Assembly (NCBI GenBank): GCA_001548435.1
Contig: AP017308.1
Coordinates: 5,775,030-5,839,029 of the forward strand
Length of the DNA: 64,000 nucleotides
Direction: 5' to 3'
From: Leptolyngbya sp. NIES-3755
Lineage (GTDB): Bacteria > Cyanobacteriota > Cyanobacteriia > Leptolyngbyales > Leptolyngbyaceae
Below the pieces are notes generated by a model, which saw only the letters and a list, made by a program, of their open reading frames with translations, searched no databases and had not been told where the DNA came from. Of this stretch, positions 25,797 through 34,894 are shown one piece after another. Positions within the stretch are counted from its first letter, which is position 1; each line of letters opens with the position of its first letter. Made by a program: the position numbers and the translations under genes.

Positions 25797-26188
25797 TTGA
25801 AAAACTCAACTCCAATCAGCTATTGGCGGGAGTTGCAGGAATTCTCGCACTGGGCATCTTTTTTCAAGCAATGGGACTTCCCTCATTTGGCAGCAAAGAA
25901 GCTGCTTTAGAATGTCAAGGCTCAGTGCGATCGCAACAATCGACTTCCAAAGAAGACATTGCTAAACTGCTTCAAGTCGAAATTGGCAACTCCAAGGAAG
26001 CCGTTCGCAAACTTTTGAAAGAGCCTTACTGTGTCCTGCCAAAAACTTCGCTGCGAACCGGAACCCCGACTGAGCGCGAAGTTTATCGAGTTGCTTCCAA
26101 TGCACTAGAGCAAGCCACATCTCAAACTTATCTTGTCGTTTCGTATGAGAGTAATCAATATCAGGGCTATCGCTTCTGGGTTCGTTAA
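25793..26188 (+). CDS. Unknown small membrane-anchored protein
   Basis: The start is ATG 25793, with AGGAGG 6 bases upstream and a 4-base overlap with the previous gene. The 131-residue product has one N-terminal hydrophobic segment (LLAGVAGILALGIFFQAMGL). A soluble domain with EDIAKLLQVEIGNSKEAVRKL follows and ends QGYRFWVR. No known domain is recognised. It is probably anchored in the plasma membrane with the domain outside. Confidence 0.7.
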   Translation: MIEKLNSNQLLAGVAGILALGIFFQAMGLPSFGSKEAALECQGSVRSQQSTSKEDIAKLLQVEIGNSKEAVRKLLKEPYCVLPKTSLRTGTPTEREVYRVASNALEQATSQTYLVVSYESNQYQGYRFWVR

Positions 26189-26618
26189 ATTCGGATTAAT
26201 CCTATTGCTACTGTCTGGCTGTTCTTCTCCACAACCGACCGAGAACATCATGCCAGAACCCAAGCTCTATCAAGAATGGCAACTAAAACCTGGAGATGAC
26301 ATTGCTGGATCAAGAGTCGTCGGAGGACTTGGAGATATCTCGATCGATCTCAATGGCAAAGCGGTTTATGCTCCCTCAGACGGAACTGCTTACGCGGATA
26401 AACGAGGGTGTGTGTACTTTTCTGGTGCAGAGACTCCCGGTTATCTTTTCCGCCTCTGTGGACTAGAAAAACCCAAGCTTGGAGCCTTAAACGAAGGAGA
26501 CAAAATCGCGACCGGACGACTCCTACAATTTGCCACGTTGCTCCAGCAATCTGATCACAGTTGGGCACTGGTTGAACCTGACAAAAGTTTACTGCAACGC
26601 ACCTTAACGCCACGATGA
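26145..26618 (+). CDS. Putative lipoprotein with M23/lipoyl-like beta domain
   Basis: ATG 26145 is preferred over an upstream TTG. The first 44 bases overlap the previous gene. The 157-residue product has a lipobox LLLLSGC, then a beta-rich domain with LKPGDDIAGSRVVGGLGDISIDLNGK-like (in part) and VYAPSDGTAY, which recalls barrel-sandwich or M23-type folds. The zinc residues of active M23 peptidases are not visible, so it is likely non-catalytic. It overlaps the next gene by ATGA. Confidence 0.7.
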   Translation: MRVINIRAIASGFVKFGLILLLLSGCSSPQPTENIMPEPKLYQEWQLKPGDDIAGSRVVGGLGDISIDLNGKAVYAPSDGTAYADKRGCVYFSGAETPGYLFRLCGLEKPKLGALNEGDKIATGRLLQFATLLQQSDHSWALVEPDKSLLQRTLTPR

Positions 26619-27505
26619 AAAAGATTGTTTCTCTGATGATGAGCGCGATCGTTCTTTCGCTCAGTGGAGTTCGATCGGCACAAGCTCAAGGACTCTTGAA
26701 CTTTAACCCAACCGTTTCCGCTGCTCAATCTGCACCCAAACCGATCGATAACCCAAATCCACCCACTGCGGACAAACCCATTCAGTCACCCGCCGCTGTG
26801 CTATTTGAACCTAAATCGAATGAACAAACTGCTGTTGTTCCAGTTGTTTCTCAACCTTTAGTGAATGACGATCGCCCAAATGACGATCGCTTAGTTGCAA
26901 TGGCTCCCGATGAACTATTCGACGGGGGTTCTAATTCTTTAGTTGCGAAAGCGGTCGGAAGTGCGGAAGGAACCCGTACCCCTGATGGAAACAAAACTTG
27001 GGCGTACTATGGACACACTGATCCAGGCAATGGTGTGTGGAACATGGGTAGCTTTTCTTATCAGCATGGAGCAGGTTCTCCAGATGAAGCTGATCGTCGT
27101 CAATTGACTCGGTTACGCGGACAGTATGAAGTAATCGAACGATCAGCGCGGTCTGTCGGATTGAGCTTGGGACTGGTAGAACAATTGAATGGAATTGATC
27201 TTGCAAATCAAGCGCCGTTAGCAGCACTGGAGCGTGGAGGGTATGTCGATCGACTTCGAGAAGCTTACGCGCAAGGATTAAGCGGGTCAGAAGCGGTTCT
27301 GCAAGCCCGGACTTATTCGTATATCAATCCCCGAACGAATCAATGGGATGCTCCTGGACTCGGTAACAACTACTCCAGCATCAAACGAGATCAAGCGCGA
27401 CGGCAAGATGCGATTTATGAGGCAATTCAAAATCATCAGCAAATTGCTCGACCGCTAAAGCCATCCGATCAAGAAGGAATTCGAGTGAGTCGATCGAACA
27501 ATTAA
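26615..27505 (+). CDS. Secreted lysozyme-like protein (unassigned)
   Basis: The 296-residue protein begins with a clear Sec signal peptide (MKKIVSLMMSAIVLSLSGV, cleavage after AQA). After a proline-rich linker, residues about 105-150 contain VGSAEGTRTPDGNKTWAYYG and GVWNMGSFSYQHG. The AEGT start recalls the catalytic Glu loop of phage-type lysozymes, which is weak evidence. A helical tail follows with YSYINPRTNQWDAPGL. It is the fourth gene of the coupled operon. A role in cell-wall remodelling with the upstream lipoprotein is inference. Confidence 0.6.
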   Translation: MKKIVSLMMSAIVLSLSGVRSAQAQGLLNFNPTVSAAQSAPKPIDNPNPPTADKPIQSPAAVLFEPKSNEQTAVVPVVSQPLVNDDRPNDDRLVAMAPDELFDGGSNSLVAKAVGSAEGTRTPDGNKTWAYYGHTDPGNGVWNMGSFSYQHGAGSPDEADRRQLTRLRGQYEVIERSARSVGLSLGLVEQLNGIDLANQAPLAALERGGYVDRLREAYAQGLSGSEAVLQARTYSYINPRTNQWDAPGLGNNYSSIKRDQARRQDAIYEAIQNHQQIARPLKPSDQEGIRVSRSNN

Positions 27506-28980
27506 TTTGCCAATGTTGCTCTCACTCCAACTGTAGAAAGCTGCTGCAAAATCTTGGCTGTAGTTTCGACAAACCGCGAGGCTTGGGATAAATCATTGCC
27601 AAACACCGCATTCAAGCTCAGCAAAGGACGCAAATCAACTGGAGCGTTCTTTGCTCGATCGACAAGAATATCAGCCAACGGATCATCAATTGCGATCGCA
27701 CGTCCCTGATCATCCTCTCCCATGAGGCATCGGAACCAAGCCGCGATCGTAAGACACAAGTAATCGATCGAGCCGTCTTGGTCTAGCTTGTCGCGCAATG
27801 TACCCAGGATAAATTTGGGATTTTTAGCAGAGCCATTAAAGCAGAGACGAGAAACGCGATCGCGAATGATCGGATTTTCAAATCGCTCGATCAGCGTTTT
27901 TTTGTACTCTGCTAGATTAATGCCTTCGACAGGTTGCAGGGTTGGCGTGACTTCTTCCATCAATGCCATTACTGCTTGTCGGCATTGAGCATCTGCCATC
28001 ACTTCATGAACATAGGTATAGCCCAGTAGCGTCCCTAAGTAGCCAATGAGCACGTGACTCGCATTCAGCAATCGAATTTTAATCAATTCATACGGGTGAA
28101 CATCGCTAGTGAATTGAACCCCAACTTTTTCTAAGTCCGGTCTACCAGCACAAAACTGGTCTTCAATCACCCATTGGATAAAAGGTTCTGCGACGACTGG
28201 GAAATCGTCTTGAATTCCGAACTGGGTTGCTACTAAAGCGCGATCGCTTTCCGTTGTTGCGGGAGTAATGCGATCGACCATGCTATTTGGAAAAGCACCA
28301 TAGTCTGAAAGCCATCGGGCAAGTGCTGGATCACGAAGTTCTGCAAAAGCGGTTAACATCTTGCGGGTAATGTTGCCGTTCCCTTGCAAGTTGTCGCAGG
28401 ATTGAACGGTAAACGGTGCGAGTCCTTGCTTCCGACGTTGATCGAGTGCTGCTGCTAAAAATCCGTAAGTTCCGATCGGTTGCTCCGAATTCTGTAAGTC
28501 ATGTTGAATCGTTGGGTGTTCAATTTCAAGCTCACCATCGCTTTCGTTGTAGTAATATCCTCCCTCTGTGATGGTGAGTGTAACGATACGACAGTCAGGA
28601 GATGCCAGTGCTGCAATTACGGATTGAGGATCTTCTGGTGCGAATAGATATCGATCGATCGCTCCAATAATTCGGGCGTGATCTGCATTGGGAGAGCGTT
28701 CTACTAAGGTATAAAGATTGTCCTGAGAGTGTAGTGCATCTCGCATCGCTCGATCCTGCGGGAGTAGTCCGATACCACAAATTCCCCAACGGAAATCAGA
28801 GGTTTGATGAAGATAGTTATCAAGATATAACGCTTGATGTGCTCGATGAAATCCCCCTACACCAATATGAACAAAGCCATTCTTGAGATGATTGCGATCG
28901 TACTGAGGAACTTGAACAATTTTGAATAGTTCAGATAATGCTGAATGATTCAGTTTGATAGGTAGGTTTGAGGAAGTCAT
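27502..28980 (-). CDS. Mannitol dehydrogenase family oxidoreductase
   Basis: The 492-residue protein belongs to the polyol-specific long-chain dehydrogenases (mannitol 2-dehydrogenase, fructuronate and tagaturonate reductase). It has FVHIGVGGFHRAHQALY for NAD binding, SCDNLQGNG, FPNSMVDRITPAT, and the catalytic segment PYELIKIRLLNASH with Lys, Asn and His. It should interconvert a ketose and a polyol. It ends 4 bases inside the convergent lysozyme-like gene and lies downstream of the gal genes, from which it is 96 bases away. Confidence 0.93.
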   Translation of the reverse strand: MTSSNLPIKLNHSALSELFKIVQVPQYDRNHLKNGFVHIGVGGFHRAHQALYLDNYLHQTSDFRWGICGIGLLPQDRAMRDALHSQDNLYTLVERSPNADHARIIGAIDRYLFAPEDPQSVIAALASPDCRIVTLTITEGGYYYNESDGELEIEHPTIQHDLQNSEQPIGTYGFLAAALDQRRKQGLAPFTVQSCDNLQGNGNITRKMLTAFAELRDPALARWLSDYGAFPNSMVDRITPATTESDRALVATQFGIQDDFPVVAEPFIQWVIEDQFCAGRPDLEKVGVQFTSDVHPYELIKIRLLNASHVLIGYLGTLLGYTYVHEVMADAQCRQAVMALMEEVTPTLQPVEGINLAEYKKTLIERFENPIIRDRVSRLCFNGSAKNPKFILGTLRDKLDQDGSIDYLCLTIAAWFRCLMGEDDQGRAIAIDDPLADILVDRAKNAPVDLRPLLSLNAVFGNDLSQASRFVETTAKILQQLSTVGVRATLAN

Positions 28981-29076
28981 AGACCTGAAGGGGGATGTTT
29001 TTTGGAAACATCTTCATTATTAACTAAATGATAGAACTCACCCCAGAGTAAATAATTGGTAATGCGATCGTAGTCT

Positions 29077-30165
29077 CTATTCAGTTCCTACTAAAATTCT
29101 TCCGTTGTATCCTGCTGCTTGATAGCGCTTTAACACCTCTTGAATTGCATTCTCTTGGAAAGTTGCACTGCGATCGATTAACGCCACACAAGCTCCACCA
29201 AATCCCGCACCTGTCAACCGCGCTCCGAGTACTCCTGGAGTCTCTTGTAACATTGCTACCAAGGAATCTAATCCTGGAACAGATACCTCATAATCATCGC
29301 GCAGACTAGCATGGGACGCATTCATCAATTGTCCAAATCGCTGTGCAGACACGCCACGATGCGCTTCTAAAACCCGATTATTCTCTGTGATGACATGACG
29401 TGCTCGTTCCTTCAAAGGACTGGGTAATTCTGAGATCGCATTTACATCTTCCACATCTCGCAAAGCTGCAACTCCAAGCAATCTCGCTGCTTCCTCACAT
29501 TCTGAGCGACGTTGATTGTAACCGCTGCCTGCTAAGGTGCGAGGAATTCCGCTGTCAATCACGACAAAGCTAGAGTCTTTTGGAAAAGGTAATAGTTCAC
29601 GTTCAAGTGTACGTGTATCTAAAAACAATAGATGATTGGAGTCTGCTAAACTCGATGCCATCTGATCCATGATGCCGCACTGAACATGAGCAAAATGGCG
29701 TTCGGCATACTGACCGAGTTGGGCAATTTGGACATCATCGAGATCGAGACTGAATAGCGATCGCAGTCCACGCAGCATCGCCACTTCTAATGCAGCACTA
29801 CTCGACAAGCCCGATCCAATGGGAACAGAAGAGGTTACAAACACATTGAGCGGAGGTATTTCGATCCCTTGTTCTTCTAATGCACGAATACAGCCAAGCA
29901 CATAGCTGCTGAATCCTGCTGGAATTGGATCACCAGGAGATAAACTTACTTGTTCTGATAGTTCTTGAGAATAAAAATGATGCTGATGATTTGGGCTAAA
30001 TCCGAGTTCAACTGTAGTTTGCTGCGGAATTGCAGTCGGTAGCACGAACCCATCATTGTAATCGGTATGTTCGCCGAGTAAATTTACCCGCCCAGGTGCA
30101 CTCGCTTGAGTCGCGGGAGCGGCATTAAAGATTTGAATAAAGGTTGATGGAATTCCTGTCGTCAT
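29077..30165 (-). CDS. galK: Galactokinase
   Basis: ATG 30165 is used; a frame to 30225 would run into the previous gene. The 362-residue GHMP kinase begins its domain with APGRVNLLGEHTDYNDG, the galactokinase signature. The ATP loop is VPIGSGLSSSAALE and the C-terminal motif is GAGFGGACVAL. It phosphorylates galactose at C1, the first Leloir step. The stop of the upstream M24-like gene lies 2 bases before this start, so the two are coupled, followed 5' by galT and galE. Confidence 0.95.
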   Translation of the reverse strand: MTTGIPSTFIQIFNAAPATQASAPGRVNLLGEHTDYNDGFVLPTAIPQQTTVELGFSPNHQHHFYSQELSEQVSLSPGDPIPAGFSSYVLGCIRALEEQGIEIPPLNVFVTSSVPIGSGLSSSAALEVAMLRGLRSLFSLDLDDVQIAQLGQYAERHFAHVQCGIMDQMASSLADSNHLLFLDTRTLERELLPFPKDSSFVVIDSGIPRTLAGSGYNQRRSECEEAARLLGVAALRDVEDVNAISELPSPLKERARHVITENNRVLEAHRGVSAQRFGQLMNASHASLRDDYEVSVPGLDSLVAMLQETPGVLGARLTGAGFGGACVALIDRSATFQENAIQEVLKRYQAAGYNGRILVGTE

Positions 30166-30167
30166 TG

Positions 30168-31298
30168 TTAAATTCGTTCTAGAGGAAGGGGACGCTGCCG
30201 TCCGTTGACTTCGATATTTTTCCAAGTTGGATCAAGCGTGAGATTTTCGAGGCGATCGTCTTCGTGGAGCAAAAAGGTGTCCTCAATTTTAGCGCCAGAT
30301 AAGCTCGGATTCCATGCCATCGCCATGTTTGCTTGTAAGCGATCGTGCATTGTGGAGGTCACGATCGCTTCACGCGATAGATATCCAGTCGTGCCACCTT
30401 GGTGATGTTCTCGAATGGCTGCTGGATAGCCTTGATGTTCGTAAGCGTGTTCTAGCGTGTGATAGATCTGATTCAGAGGCGTTTGAATTCGGCATTGATC
30501 TAACGCAGCGGCTTCAATTTCTCGGACTTGACGATGTAATGTCGCTTCTGATTCTGTGAGTCGATCGAAGTAAACAAAACGGGTGAGATTTGCATACAGA
30601 CCAAATCCACGAGCGCAAAAAACAAGCATCGCACAGCGACCAATCTCAACTTGTTTTGGAAGCGTGTGGCGATATTTGGGTAAACGGTCTTGTCCAGCCG
30701 CCAAAGTTAACGTGGGTTGGAGTCCACGAGTCCAAAGTGCAGCGGCTCCAGCTCCCGCGAGTTGAACTTCTGTCCAATCAGGACGAGCTTGAGAAAGCAC
30801 CTCAGTCATTGCTTCACTCGCGAGTCGTCCAACTTGGCGATAGCGATCGATTTCACTCGGTAACAGGGATTGTCTACGATCGAGTAACCGCTGAGGCAGT
30901 GAAGTTTCTGCCTGATTTTCACTCGGTGCAGGTCGATCGCTGATCACAGTTTTTCCCTGAGTCGCTTGTTGGACAAAAGATTCTCGATCGTCCATCTTTG
31001 CCCAAGGATGAATTGCCCATTGATACGGAGAGTCGATCGAGAGTTCTTCGTCCTGAAGTCGTTGGGCTTCAATTTCATCAGTAAGAATCCACGCGCCATC
31101 TAAAGTGACAAGTACTTCAGCAACACCTGTTTCGGCAGCTAGTAGCACCATGTTCGAGCCACCTGCGGTTGCCCAGGCAAACCAATCAATTCCCCGCAAT
31201 CGTAAGCCAGTTGCTTGAGTTTCGCGTAAGGCATCACGCATCCATTCTAGTTTTTGACTAATCTCAGTAAGGAGTGGGGTATGAGTTGGCGTGTTCAT
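30168..31298 (-). CDS. M24 (creatinase/prolidase-fold) protein, probably inactive
   Basis: The 376-residue protein has the N-terminal domain and pita-bread fold of M24 peptidases. The helix EHHQGGTTGYLSRE and the NPSLSGAKIEDTFLL strand are present, so one His and one Glu ligand remain. The paired metal Asp residues are gone: the usual VDxGxxxxGYxSDxTR reads LVFCARGFGLYANLTRF here. Two of five ligands are therefore missing and peptidase activity is unlikely. It sits between galK and galT with a 2-base gap to galK, an unusual place, so a role in sugar metabolism or regulation is possible. Confidence 0.8.
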   Translation of the reverse strand: MNTPTHTPLLTEISQKLEWMRDALRETQATGLRLRGIDWFAWATAGGSNMVLLAAETGVAEVLVTLDGAWILTDEIEAQRLQDEELSIDSPYQWAIHPWAKMDDRESFVQQATQGKTVISDRPAPSENQAETSLPQRLLDRRQSLLPSEIDRYRQVGRLASEAMTEVLSQARPDWTEVQLAGAGAAALWTRGLQPTLTLAAGQDRLPKYRHTLPKQVEIGRCAMLVFCARGFGLYANLTRFVYFDRLTESEATLHRQVREIEAAALDQCRIQTPLNQIYHTLEHAYEHQGYPAAIREHHQGGTTGYLSREAIVTSTMHDRLQANMAMAWNPSLSGAKIEDTFLLHEDDRLENLTLDPTWKNIEVNGRQRPLPLERI

Positions 31299-31309
31299 GG
31301 GTGTGAGTC

Positions 31310-32422
31310 CTAAACCGTTAGCTTATCTTCGATTTGCACCACAACCGATTGGAGTTCTTTGGCTTTTTCTTCGGGTAGTGCATCATTCGCGAACATTCCT
31401 GCCGCAAGTTCTGTTCCTGCTAGATATTTAAGTCTGTCAGCGGTGCGGTAGGGTGGATAGAACTCAGCATGAAGATGCCATTCTGGATGAGGTTGATCAT
31501 CAATGGGAGCTTGATACCATGCCATTAGGTAAGGAAACGATCGCTGCCATAAGCCATCAAATTTTAGTGTCACCGTTTTGAGTGCTCTAGCAAGTCCTTG
31601 ACGTTGAGCAGGTGTGAGATCAACAAATGTAGCAACCGGATCAATAGGAGCAACCCAAACTTCGTAGGGATAGCGGGCGCAAACGGGAACGAATGCGATC
31701 GCAGTTTCATCTCGATACAAAATCCGTTTTTCCTCTAAGATTTCTTGCTGAATTAAATCTTGCAATAGCCCACGTTGATGCTGTTGATAGTATGTTTTCT
31801 GTTGTTCACTCATTCGTGCCGGAACGGGTGGAACAAACGGATAAGCATAAATTTGTCCATGCGGATGGTGCAAGGTAACACCCACTTCGACCCCTTTATT
31901 CTCGAATGGGAGAACATACTGAATCTGTGGAACTTCACCGAGAGCGCGAGTACGATCGCCCCAAACCTGAAGCAGTAATTCAAGATGATCTAGCGTGAGT
32001 GACCCAAGCGATTCATTTGGATCTTGAGCAAACACAACGACCTCACACGCTCCATTCGCTGGAAGTGTCGCAACAATTTCATCGGGCGCTGTGTTGGCAG
32101 TTGGTAGCATCGAAGGAAACCGATTCTCGAAGACAGCAACCTCATAGTTTCCTTGGGGTAGTTCTGTCGGAAATTCGGGATCACGAGTCGGGGCGAGTGG
32201 ATTGTACTCTGGAGGCGGCATAAAGGTTCGCCCTTGTCGATGACTGGCATAGCAGACCCACTCGCCGCGTAACGGATGCCACCGTAGATGAGGACTTGCT
32301 TGAACTGGCTGATCACTGGGGCTAGGAGCAATGATATTATCCGCGATCGCACTTCGACTATAAAGCGTGAGTTTGCGACCATCCGGTTTCAGCAGCGTTC
32401 GAGAATACATACTCTGATCCAT
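31310..32422 (-). CDS. galT: Galactose-1-phosphate uridylyltransferase
   Basis: The 370-residue HIT-superfamily enzyme has the catalytic motif LHHPHGQIYAYP, in which the second His of HPH is the nucleophile. C-terminal PHPEWHLHAEFYPP completes the active site. It exchanges UMP between UDP-glucose and galactose-1-phosphate. GalT is 11 bases upstream of the M24-like gene and 19 bases after galE, so it belongs to the same operon. Confidence 0.94.
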   Translation of the reverse strand: MDQSMYSRTLLKPDGRKLTLYSRSAIADNIIAPSPSDQPVQASPHLRWHPLRGEWVCYASHRQGRTFMPPPEYNPLAPTRDPEFPTELPQGNYEVAVFENRFPSMLPTANTAPDEIVATLPANGACEVVVFAQDPNESLGSLTLDHLELLLQVWGDRTRALGEVPQIQYVLPFENKGVEVGVTLHHPHGQIYAYPFVPPVPARMSEQQKTYYQQHQRGLLQDLIQQEILEEKRILYRDETAIAFVPVCARYPYEVWVAPIDPVATFVDLTPAQRQGLARALKTVTLKFDGLWQRSFPYLMAWYQAPIDDQPHPEWHLHAEFYPPYRTADRLKYLAGTELAAGMFANDALPEEKAKELQSVVVQIEDKLTV

Positions 32423-32441
32423 CGACTGTTATTCCTAAAAT

Positions 32442-33470
32442 TTAGCGAACGGGAGTTGGTTGTGCTTCTCTCGATCGAGCATGTCGTTTTTGATGCCATT
32501 GCCAAGCGTGATTCAAAATCGCGTGTAGATCAGCATATTGAGGTTGCCAGTTCAGAACTCGACGTGCTTTTTCACTACTCCCCACTAAGATTGGCGGATC
32601 ACCCGGACGACGATCGCGTTCCACCACTTGAAAGGGTTTGCCTGTGACTTGACGCGCCGTTTCAATCACTTCTCGCACTGAGAAACCATCCCCATTGCCT
32701 AAATTAAAGACATTACGATCGCCACCTTCAAGAAGATACTGCAAACCTAATACATGTGCTTGAGCGAGATCACTCACGTGAATATAGTCTCGAATACAAG
32801 TTCCATCCGGTGTTGGATAGTCAGTGCCTAAAATTGAGATGGAATCTCGCTGTCCGAGTGCAGTCAGTAAAATCAGCGGAATCAAATGGCTTTCAGGATG
32901 ATGGTCTTCGCCCAAACGTCCTTCGGGATCTGCACCAGAAGCATTAAAGTAACGGAAAGAAACGGACTTGAGATCATAAGCTGCATCAAAATCTTGCAGA
33001 ATTTTTTCGACCATCCATTTTGTTGTGGCATACGGACTAATCGGAGCTTGCGGATGATCCTCAGTGATCGGCACAAACTCAGGAACTCCGTAAAGCGCAC
33101 AAGTAGAAGAAAAAACAAAATGCTCGATCGATGCAGCGACCATTGCTTCAAGTAGCGTTAATGTTCCAGCAACATTGTTCCGATAGTACTTTGCTGGATT
33201 GCTAACGGATTCTCCGACTTCGATGTTTGCTGCAAAGTGCATCACAGCCGCGATCGCAGTCTTAGAAAAAATATCATCAAGTAAAGCGCGATCGTTGGTA
33301 TCACCCACAATCAGTGGCACGTTCAAGGTTTGCTCAACAAATTCTCGATGCCCGTTGGATAAATTATCTAACACTAAAACGCTGTAGCCTGCTTGCTGCA
33401 AAGCTAAAACCGCATGAGAGCCAATGTAACCTGCTCCACCTGTCACTAGAATTGTTTGCTGAGACGACAC
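32442..33470 (-). CDS. galE: UDP-glucose 4-epimerase
   Basis: The 342-residue short-chain dehydrogenase has the NAD loop GGAGYIGSH (residues 11-19) and the catalytic YxxxK in SPYATTKWMVEK with the Ser/Thr at FSSTCALYG. FRYFNASGAD and RDYIHVSDLA are GalE hallmarks. It interconverts UDP-glucose and UDP-galactose, supplying both the Leloir cycle and the mutase Glf encoded just upstream. It is the first gene of the galE-galT-M24-galK run. Confidence 0.96.
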   Translation of the reverse strand: MSSQQTILVTGGAGYIGSHAVLALQQAGYSVLVLDNLSNGHREFVEQTLNVPLIVGDTNDRALLDDIFSKTAIAAVMHFAANIEVGESVSNPAKYYRNNVAGTLTLLEAMVAASIEHFVFSSTCALYGVPEFVPITEDHPQAPISPYATTKWMVEKILQDFDAAYDLKSVSFRYFNASGADPEGRLGEDHHPESHLIPLILLTALGQRDSISILGTDYPTPDGTCIRDYIHVSDLAQAHVLGLQYLLEGGDRNVFNLGNGDGFSVREVIETARQVTGKPFQVVERDRRPGDPPILVGSSEKARRVLNWQPQYADLHAILNHAWQWHQKRHARSREAQPTPVR

Positions 33471-33484
33471 AAGATGCTCCTCTA

Positions 33485-33715
33485 TTTAGGTTGAAGATAG
33501 CGTAGATACACAATTTTTTTGCTTCGTTTAAAGCGTCTTCAGCCCCCTAAATCCCCCACTCGTGGGGGACTAAGAGCAAGAAGAATTCCTCAAGTTCCAA
33601 GGATCATGCAGTCTTCAAAGTCCCCCAGAATGGGGGATTTAGGGGGCGAAAGGCTAGAACGAGGACAGATTCATCGGCTTGTTGTGCATACACAGTAGGT
33701 TTAGGTTGAAGATAG
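33485..33715. repeat. 16-bp direct repeats flanking a MITE-like segment
   Basis: TTTAGGTTGAAGATAG occurs at 33485-33500 and again at 33700-33715, 215 bases apart. The second copy contains the stop region of glf. The inverted-repeat element lies between them. Confidence 0.75.
33521..33668. mobile_element. MITE-like element, copy A
   Basis: Perfect 17-bp inverted repeats GCCCCCTAAATCCCCCA (33542-33558) and its complement (33631-33647) enclose 72 bases with no coding potential. Each arm is part of a smaller C5/G5 hairpin. The left flank GCTTCGTTT matches that of copy B at 52268, so the element may extend beyond the repeats. There is no transposase. Confidence 0.75.
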
Positions 33716-34894
33716 TGACCTTCCGCCATTTTGACTGATTGAAAAGTCTTGATCTGGCTCGATCGCTTTAGGAGCAGATTCGATTTCTTTAGGATGCCAA
33801 GTCGGACGCTCGGCGAGTTTTGCATAGGTCGCGAGTGCTTGAGCCACAACCTGATCCATGTTGTAGTACTTGTAAGTTGCCAGTCGCCCAACGAAATGAA
33901 CACCCGGAGTTGTATCTGCGATCGCTTTGTATTTCTTGTAAATTTCAGCGTTCTCAGGGCGCGGGACTGGATAGTAAGGATCGCCTTCTGCTTGCGGCAG
34001 TTCGTAGACAATGCTGGTTTTTGAATGTTCTTGTCCAGTCAAGTACTTGAACTCTGTCACACGAGTATAAGCGTGTTCGTTCGGATAGTTAATCACTGGA
34101 GCAGATTGGAACACAGGCTTATCGTGCGTTTCATGTTTAAATTCCAGCGATCGATAAGGCAATTTACCAAAGCGATAATCGAAGAATTCATCAACAGGTC
34201 CCGTGTAAACAATCTCACGGTGCGGGATCACTTTCTGAATTTCTCGATAATCCACATTCAGCATCACCTTAATATTCGGATGTGTCAGCATATTCTCGAA
34301 CATTCGAGTAAATCCATGCAGCGGCATTGCTTGATAGGTATCCGTGAAATAGCGATCGTCGCGGTTGGTACGTGTCGGAACTCTTGCTGTGACCGACTTA
34401 TCTAGCTCAGACGGGTCCATTCCCCATTGTTTGCGCGTATAGTTGCGGAAGAATTTTTCATACAGTTCGCGACCCACTTTGCTCACGACCACATCTTCAG
34501 AGGTGCGAATGTAGTCTTTTGGTTCAGCTACCGATGCAAAAAATTCCTCGACTTGAAATGAGGTGAGGTTTAGCCCATAGAGCTTATTGATCGTATCTAG
34601 ATTGATCGGAATTGGAACGTGCAAACCGTCCACACTTGCTAAAACTCGATGTTCATAAGGTCGCCAAGGTGTGAAGTTCGATAAGTAGTCAAAGACCTCG
34701 CGAGAATTTGTGTGGAAGATGTGAGGACCATATCGGTGAACTAAAATTCCAGCATCGTTGTAATGATCGTAAGCATTGCCGCCAATGTGATTTCTGCGAT
34801 CGCAGATCAGCACTTTTTTTCCAGCCTGACTTGCTAACCGTTCTGCAATCACGCTTCCTGCAAAGCCAGCGCCCACAATCAAGTAGTCAAACAT
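33701..34894 (-). CDS. glf: UDP-galactopyranose mutase
   Basis: The 397-residue flavoprotein has the FAD loop GAGFAGSVIAERL and the mutase motifs RRNHIGGNAYDHYND, RYGPHIFHT and NYTRKQWG. It converts UDP-galactopyranose to UDP-galactofuranose in the cytoplasm, and needs reduced FAD. Its C-terminus runs into the 16-bp repeat next to copy A of the MITE-like element. glf faces the divergent GH2/GlfT2-like cluster and sits upstream of galE, which makes its substrate. Confidence 0.97.
   Translation of the reverse strand: MFDYLIVGAGFAGSVIAERLASQAGKKVLICDRRNHIGGNAYDHYNDAGILVHRYGPHIFHTNSREVFDYLSNFTPWRPYEHRVLASVDGLHVPIPINLDTINKLYGLNLTSFQVEEFFASVAEPKDYIRTSEDVVVSKVGRELYEKFFRNYTRKQWGMDPSELDKSVTARVPTRTNRDDRYFTDTYQAMPLHGFTRMFENMLTHPNIKVMLNVDYREIQKVIPHREIVYTGPVDEFFDYRFGKLPYRSLEFKHETHDKPVFQSAPVINYPNEHAYTRVTEFKYLTGQEHSKTSIVYELPQAEGDPYYPVPRPENAEIYKKYKAIADTTPGVHFVGRLATYKYYNMDQVVAQALATYAKLAERPTWHPKEIESAPKAIEPDQDFSISQNGGRSLSST

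Noticed and set aside
30590-30943. 117-codon plus-strand frame inside the M24-like gene
   Set aside because: It is antisense to a conserved fold and without a ribosome site.
33485-33715. Classical target-site duplication for copy A
   Set aside because: Sixteen bases is long for a MITE target, and the repeats are 20-50 bases away from the element ends. I keep it only as an unexplained repeat.
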